12,637 nt of DNA from Ophiostoma sp. CBS 140.51 (taxonomy: Eukaryota > Ascomycota > Sordariomycetes > Ophiostomatales > Ophiostomataceae): assembly GCA_029298735.1 (NCBI GenBank), contig JANSLP010000544.1, forward strand, positions 1 through 12,637. Direction: 5' to 3'. A model generated the notes under the pieces. It was given only the letters and a program-made list of their open reading frames with translations, did not search any database and was not told where the DNA came from. Positions 9,692 to 12,637 of the stretch are shown here, piece by piece. The translations under genes were made by a program, and so were the position numbers. Position 1 is the stretch's first letter; every line of letters starts with the position of its first letter.

Positions 9692-10200
9692 GGCTATTGA
9701 TGTCGCGTCTGGCGAGAATCACAGCGGTTTGTCGACGGAGACGGGTGAGGAGAAACGCGTGGTCTGTCGGGGATAGAGGCAGGAGCCTCACGGGAGAGTT
9801 CCGAGCTCGAAGATTGGAAGTAGGAAACCGGAGGCGAAAGAAATCTTGTTGGTGTGACCGAGGACGGGTGCGAGTTCGGAACTGGCGAGTGGATGAAAAG
9901 GCAGAAAGGACAAGTTATCCTGCGATTTTTGCTGAAGGGAGAGCGTCGTTCGCCGAGGGCGGAAATGGCCAGGGGCGCATTCAGGCTCGCATGTCCTGAG
10001 GGGACAGATCGATACCAATCGAGAAACAAAGTAGAATTTCGAGAAAGTAAAGCAAAAGCAGAGACTGAGGCTGTCGACGAAGACAACAAGAGCTGTTCCG
10101 AGAAAGAAAACGCGGAGGAATGTGGGAAATTGGTGACCACAAAATCGAGCAGAAACAGAAAGTTGGTGTCTTCCCCCTAATGCTGCTTTATTAGCGAGAC
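9692..10200 (-). promoter_or_regulatory. Pyrimidine-rich leader and proximal promoter of the ADF-H gene
   Basis: Read on the minus strand this is CT-rich, most clearly at 10020-10170, as in fungal leaders. There is no minus-strand ATG between the start codon and 9978. ATGs at 9980 and 9992 open short frames, and one at 10140 opens a 148-codon frame whose TAG (9696-9694) ends two bases before the gene's ATG. A TATA-like AATAAAGC lies near 10195-10185. Start sites are not determined. Confidence 0.5.
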
Positions 10201-10771
10201 CTGGGGCGCACCTTCAAGGGCAACACACGGACGCCACAGGCGCATTCCTAAAAAAACGTGCGGGACACTGATGGCAGGCACGCAAGAAGGCAACAAAAAG
10301 ACGGGTTGATGGGATGAACGCAGGATGAGGTTTGAGCAAAAACAAAAAAGAGAGTGACAGTTGAGGCAGAACCAAAATGGAAGGCGAGGTCGTTCTACGA
10401 AAAAGGAGACCCAAACAAAAATCAAAAGAAAGCCTGGTTTTCCAAAGGGACGCAGGAAAGATAGAATCTTTCGACGAAGGTTCAAACCGAACCCCTGAAC
10501 ATTGCTTTGGTCCGTCTGTCGTTCTTTCCTCTTTCCACCACCCCATTATTTCTATTTATTTTGTCGTAATTTGGGGCAGCTATTAGTTTTCCACCTTTTA
10601 TTATTTTCCCACGCACACAGGCGCTCGTCAGGGGAAAGAGGAGGCGCCAGGTCCCTTCTGTCAGTGTTCCTGGCCATTTGCGGACTAGCGCGGCCACCGG
10701 GCCCATCGTGGTTTCCCGTTTCAGACCCACCAAACTCTCAATGCGCCCAATCCGCTTGCCGTGTGCTCGCG

Positions 10772-10797
10772 CAGGACATGTGTACTTGTATGTCCTG
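10772..10797. repeat. 8-bp inverted repeat with 10-nt loop followed by a T7 run
   Basis: CAGGACAT at 10772-10779 and ATGTCCTG at 10790-10797 are exact reverse complements around GTGTACTTGT, which could add G-U pairs. Seven T follow on the plus strand at 10799-10805. This resembles a hairpin-plus-T terminator, but that is a bacterial device; in a fungus a T-run matters mainly for RNA polymerase III, and no convincing Pol III gene is visible upstream. Confidence 0.4.
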
Positions 10798-11346
10798 GTT
10801 TTTTTGTACCCCATATGTTGTCTGGCCGTGTACACATACATGTGTGTGTGGGCTTGATGAGATCGGGCAGGGCAGGCGCGTTGCAGCTTGAGCAACTGAC
10901 AATTGTAATTACCCAAGCAGGCAGTTTGCTAAGCTGTCTGTGTATTATATTTTATTGTACAACGTCTGTTTCGTGATCTTGGTATTTTGAAATGTGTCGT
11001 GTGCGCCGTCTGTCGATTATCTTGGCACACAGGTGTTGATCGCCAGCCTGTTAATTCCCTTGCCTCGACGGTTGAGCTAAAACCACCATGTGGTACCAGC
11101 GTGTGACGTCTACTAGGATAATGGAGACTTGCATTTAAGACGACCAAAGCAAGGGGCAGTTCTCGGAGTGCAAAAAAGTACAAAGTGCGCTGCACAACGC
11201 ACAACGTTCAGAGTAAGATATACGTCGAACGGGCTGCCTGGCTATCCACTCACACATAACAAAAAACATACCTGTATGCAGTTGTGTTTTTGGTGAGATA
11301 CAGCGAAACAAAGGCACTGCGAAGGCGGAAACAGGGAAACAAAACA

Positions 11347-11373
11347 GGGCATCGAGGTCATCAAGGGCATCAA
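11347..11373. repeat. Three imperfect 9-bp tandem units
   Basis: GGGCATCGA, GGTCATCAA and GGGCATCAA follow each other directly. The array is short and lies in non-coding sequence, so no function is proposed. Confidence 0.6.
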
Positions 11374-12002
11374 AAGGACCCAGGCACTGGTCTGTTTGCT
11401 ATGCCAAGCGATTTGACTATCGCCAGACGACGGCGAGGATGGCCAGATATGGTGGACCCTCTCGAAACCTGTGGTCGACCCTGTGGCTCTTGCATGAAAC
11501 GGGCTTTTTGCAGTCCGTGATTTGCATGGAGATGCGGTGATAGACGCACCAATGCGACCTCACAGACCTTGAACCCGGACGCACTCGCCGTTTTTTATGG
11601 TTCACTTTTGCCGCTTTGACCCTCACCATTGGCTGTGAGGGGCAGCACGGAGATCTGTTTGGATGGAGGACAGAAATGTGAGCACGACAGGATCAACAGT
11701 TGCGAGGTGGCTGAAAAACGTCAGTTGCGTTGACACGGAATTTATAATCCTACTTATACACGGTGAAAATGAGAAAATAGTGCCTTTTATGAGGGCCCTA
11801 CACATACTCTTTGTCGAGCATCTGTTGTGCTCTGCATTTACGGGGGTTGGCACATGTTAATGCTTATCTGTCAGTTGGCTTCATATCTGATTGCATGGGT
11901 GGGGGAAGGTGGAGAGCAGCTGTATGTCGTACACCGTTGTCAGTTGTCACATTGCATCGCACAAGTTCAGATAACAGGTGTACTCCGTAAAAGGATGTGG
12001 GT

Positions 12003-12008
12003 TTTATT
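12003..12008 (-). terminator. Possible AATAAA polyadenylation signal of the downstream-truncated minus-strand gene
   Basis: The minus strand reads AATAAA here, about 216 nt past the TAA of the phosphatase-like gene, a reasonable distance for a fungal 3' UTR. A single hexamer in AT-rich sequence is weak support. Confidence 0.35.
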
Positions 12009-12223
12009 GGAGGATTTATCATATTTTTTCTTCTTTAGAAAAGCAGCCGTGTACGCATAAAGTAAAAGCAATGTAAAGTCAAACACAAACATACATAAAT
12101 CGGCCATCAACATAAAATCCAAAGCGTCATGTCGGCACCGTCCCCTCTTCGCAACATACCACCTCTTCTCTTGTTATTATCCCCCCTCGTCTCTCGAGTA
12201 TCTGAAAGGAGCTATCGTAAATG

Positions 12224-12637
12224 TTATGATTCGACTTCGGACGGTTTGGCTGGAGCCAAGTGTTGGTCGTCTGTGGTTGCAGCGGAACTCTCAGTGTTGT
12301 TGGACAGGGTGGAGCCCTCCGGGGTGGTTTGGACCGGCTCGTCACTCGCAGCTACCGGTTCTTCCTCGACCGAGCCTTCAATCGCCGTCGGCTTAAAAGC
12401 TTCGTCGTTAGGGGGGATAGGCACGGAGTCGTGCCCGCGGCCACTGTTGCTGGCAGATACACCGATGGCGGGTGTGCCGCCCTGAGCAATCTTTTGCTTG
12501 ATGTCGTTGACGATCTTGTCGGCCTCGCTGGGCTTTGCGCTAGACCCGGCCTCGTCACCCTCGACACCAATCAAGCCATCGTTGCTGTTGTGCGTCTCAA
12601 CAAGTGCCTCCTTGTCGAAGCGAACGACCATGCACGA
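12224..12637 (-). CDS. C-terminal end of a probable PP2C-family protein phosphatase (partial)
   Basis: The frame is open from the window edge (12637) to a TAA at 12226-12224, showing the last 137 residues; the 5' part lies outside. The Met at 12631 is internal, because two further in-frame codons (Ser, Cys) precede it. The first residues, SCMVVRFDKEAL, fit the final beta strand of the PP2C catalytic fold, which usually reads DNxSCMVVRF or DNxTxMVV; the metal-binding DN would lie just outside the window. After this comes a tail with a helix-prone segment (SEADKIVNDIKQKIAQGG), a GVSASNSGRGHD segment, and an acidic Ser/Thr/Glu-rich end likely to be disordered. PP2C enzymes are Mg/Mn-dependent Ser/Thr phosphatases that often damp stress MAP-kinase signalling. 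The gene is well supported; the family call rests on a short stretch plus the tail and is moderate. Confidence 0.6.
   Translation of the reverse strand, partial: SCMVVRFDKEALVETHNSNDGLIGVEGDEAGSSAKPSEADKIVNDIKQKIAQGGTPAIGVSASNSGRGHDSVPIPPNDEAFKPTAIEGSVEEEPVAASDEPVQTTPEGSTLSNNTESSAATTDDQHLAPAKPSEVES

Larger units (their letters stand above)
10201..12223. other. Long gene-free intergenic stretch
   Basis: I see no supportable protein gene in these 2 kb. Frames of 60-145 codons exist on both strands but lack family features, stop-flanked start context or intron joins that extend them. Positions 10370-10470 continue the purine-rich (plus) composition of the gene 2 promoter. A GT-rich segment lies near 10835-10855. 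Two small repeats and a possible polyadenylation signal for gene 3 are listed separately. The stretch may hold distal regulatory sites or an unrecognised non-coding RNA, but nothing in it proves either. Confidence 0.6.

Noticed and set aside
10479..10805. Possible Pol III gene: a B-box-like GGTTCAAACC near 10479 and a T7 run at 10799
   Set aside because: No convincing A box precedes the B-box-like match, no cloverleaf can be drawn around it, and the distance to the T-run, with an earlier T4, does not fit a tRNA. A chance match is likely.
10482..10916. 144-codon minus-strand frame in the long intergenic stretch
   Set aside because: It has no recognisable domain, an overlapping plus-strand frame of similar length, and no splice sites extending it. 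Both look like chance open frames.
11540..11590. GTTCAA-like sequence on the minus strand resembling a tRNA T-loop
   Set aside because: The flanking five bases do not pair as a T-arm and no acceptor or anticodon stem is found.
12224..12631. Reading the minus-strand frame at 12631 as a complete 135-residue protein
   Set aside because: The frame stays open to the window edge with Ser and Cys codons before the Met, and SCMVVRF looks like the end of a catalytic domain, so this is a gene fragment.

Overview
The window looks like nuclear DNA of a filamentous ascomycete (Pezizomycotina, possibly a Sordariomycete). The genes carry short spliceosomal introns of 66-125 nt with fungal CTAAC/TACTAAT-type branch sites. 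Leaders are pyrimidine-rich, proteins are long and Ser/Pro-rich, and the families are typical of these fungi. The genus cannot be told from the sequence alone.

Layout. (1) Positions 1-772 are the CT-rich promoter and leader of the first gene. (2) Positions 773-4169 (+) hold a four-exon gene for a 1030-residue Zn(II)2Cys6 transcription factor that most resembles the Aro80-like family. (3) Positions 4170-5346 are an AT-rich convergent intergenic region with no gene. (4) Positions 5347-9691 (-) hold a four-exon gene for a 1358-residue actin-binding protein: an N-terminal ADF/cofilin-homology domain, a disordered linker of about 1100 residues, and a conserved, probably PH-like, C-terminal domain. 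(5) Positions 9692-12223 are a long non-coding stretch; its left part is the leader and promoter of gene 2 and its right end is the 3' region of gene 3. (6) Positions 12224-12637 (-) are the 3' end of a third gene, probably a PP2C-type protein phosphatase, cut by the window edge.

I rebuilt both complete genes by hand. The three introns of each restore an open frame, and the joined proteins read through as expected for their families. Genes 1 and 2 are convergent; genes 2 and 3 lie in tandem on the minus strand. I see no sign that the three genes form a pathway or cluster: one is a regulator, one a cytoskeletal protein and one a signalling enzyme. No tRNA, rRNA, transposon, CRISPR or clear transferred segment was found. 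The most notable points are the poorly characterised ADF-H/PH-like protein with its 12-bp internal repeat, weak splice donors in the transcription factor gene whose retention would leave a DNA-binding-only product, and the 2.5-kb gene-free stretch upstream of gene 2. I did not find a convincing new biological system.
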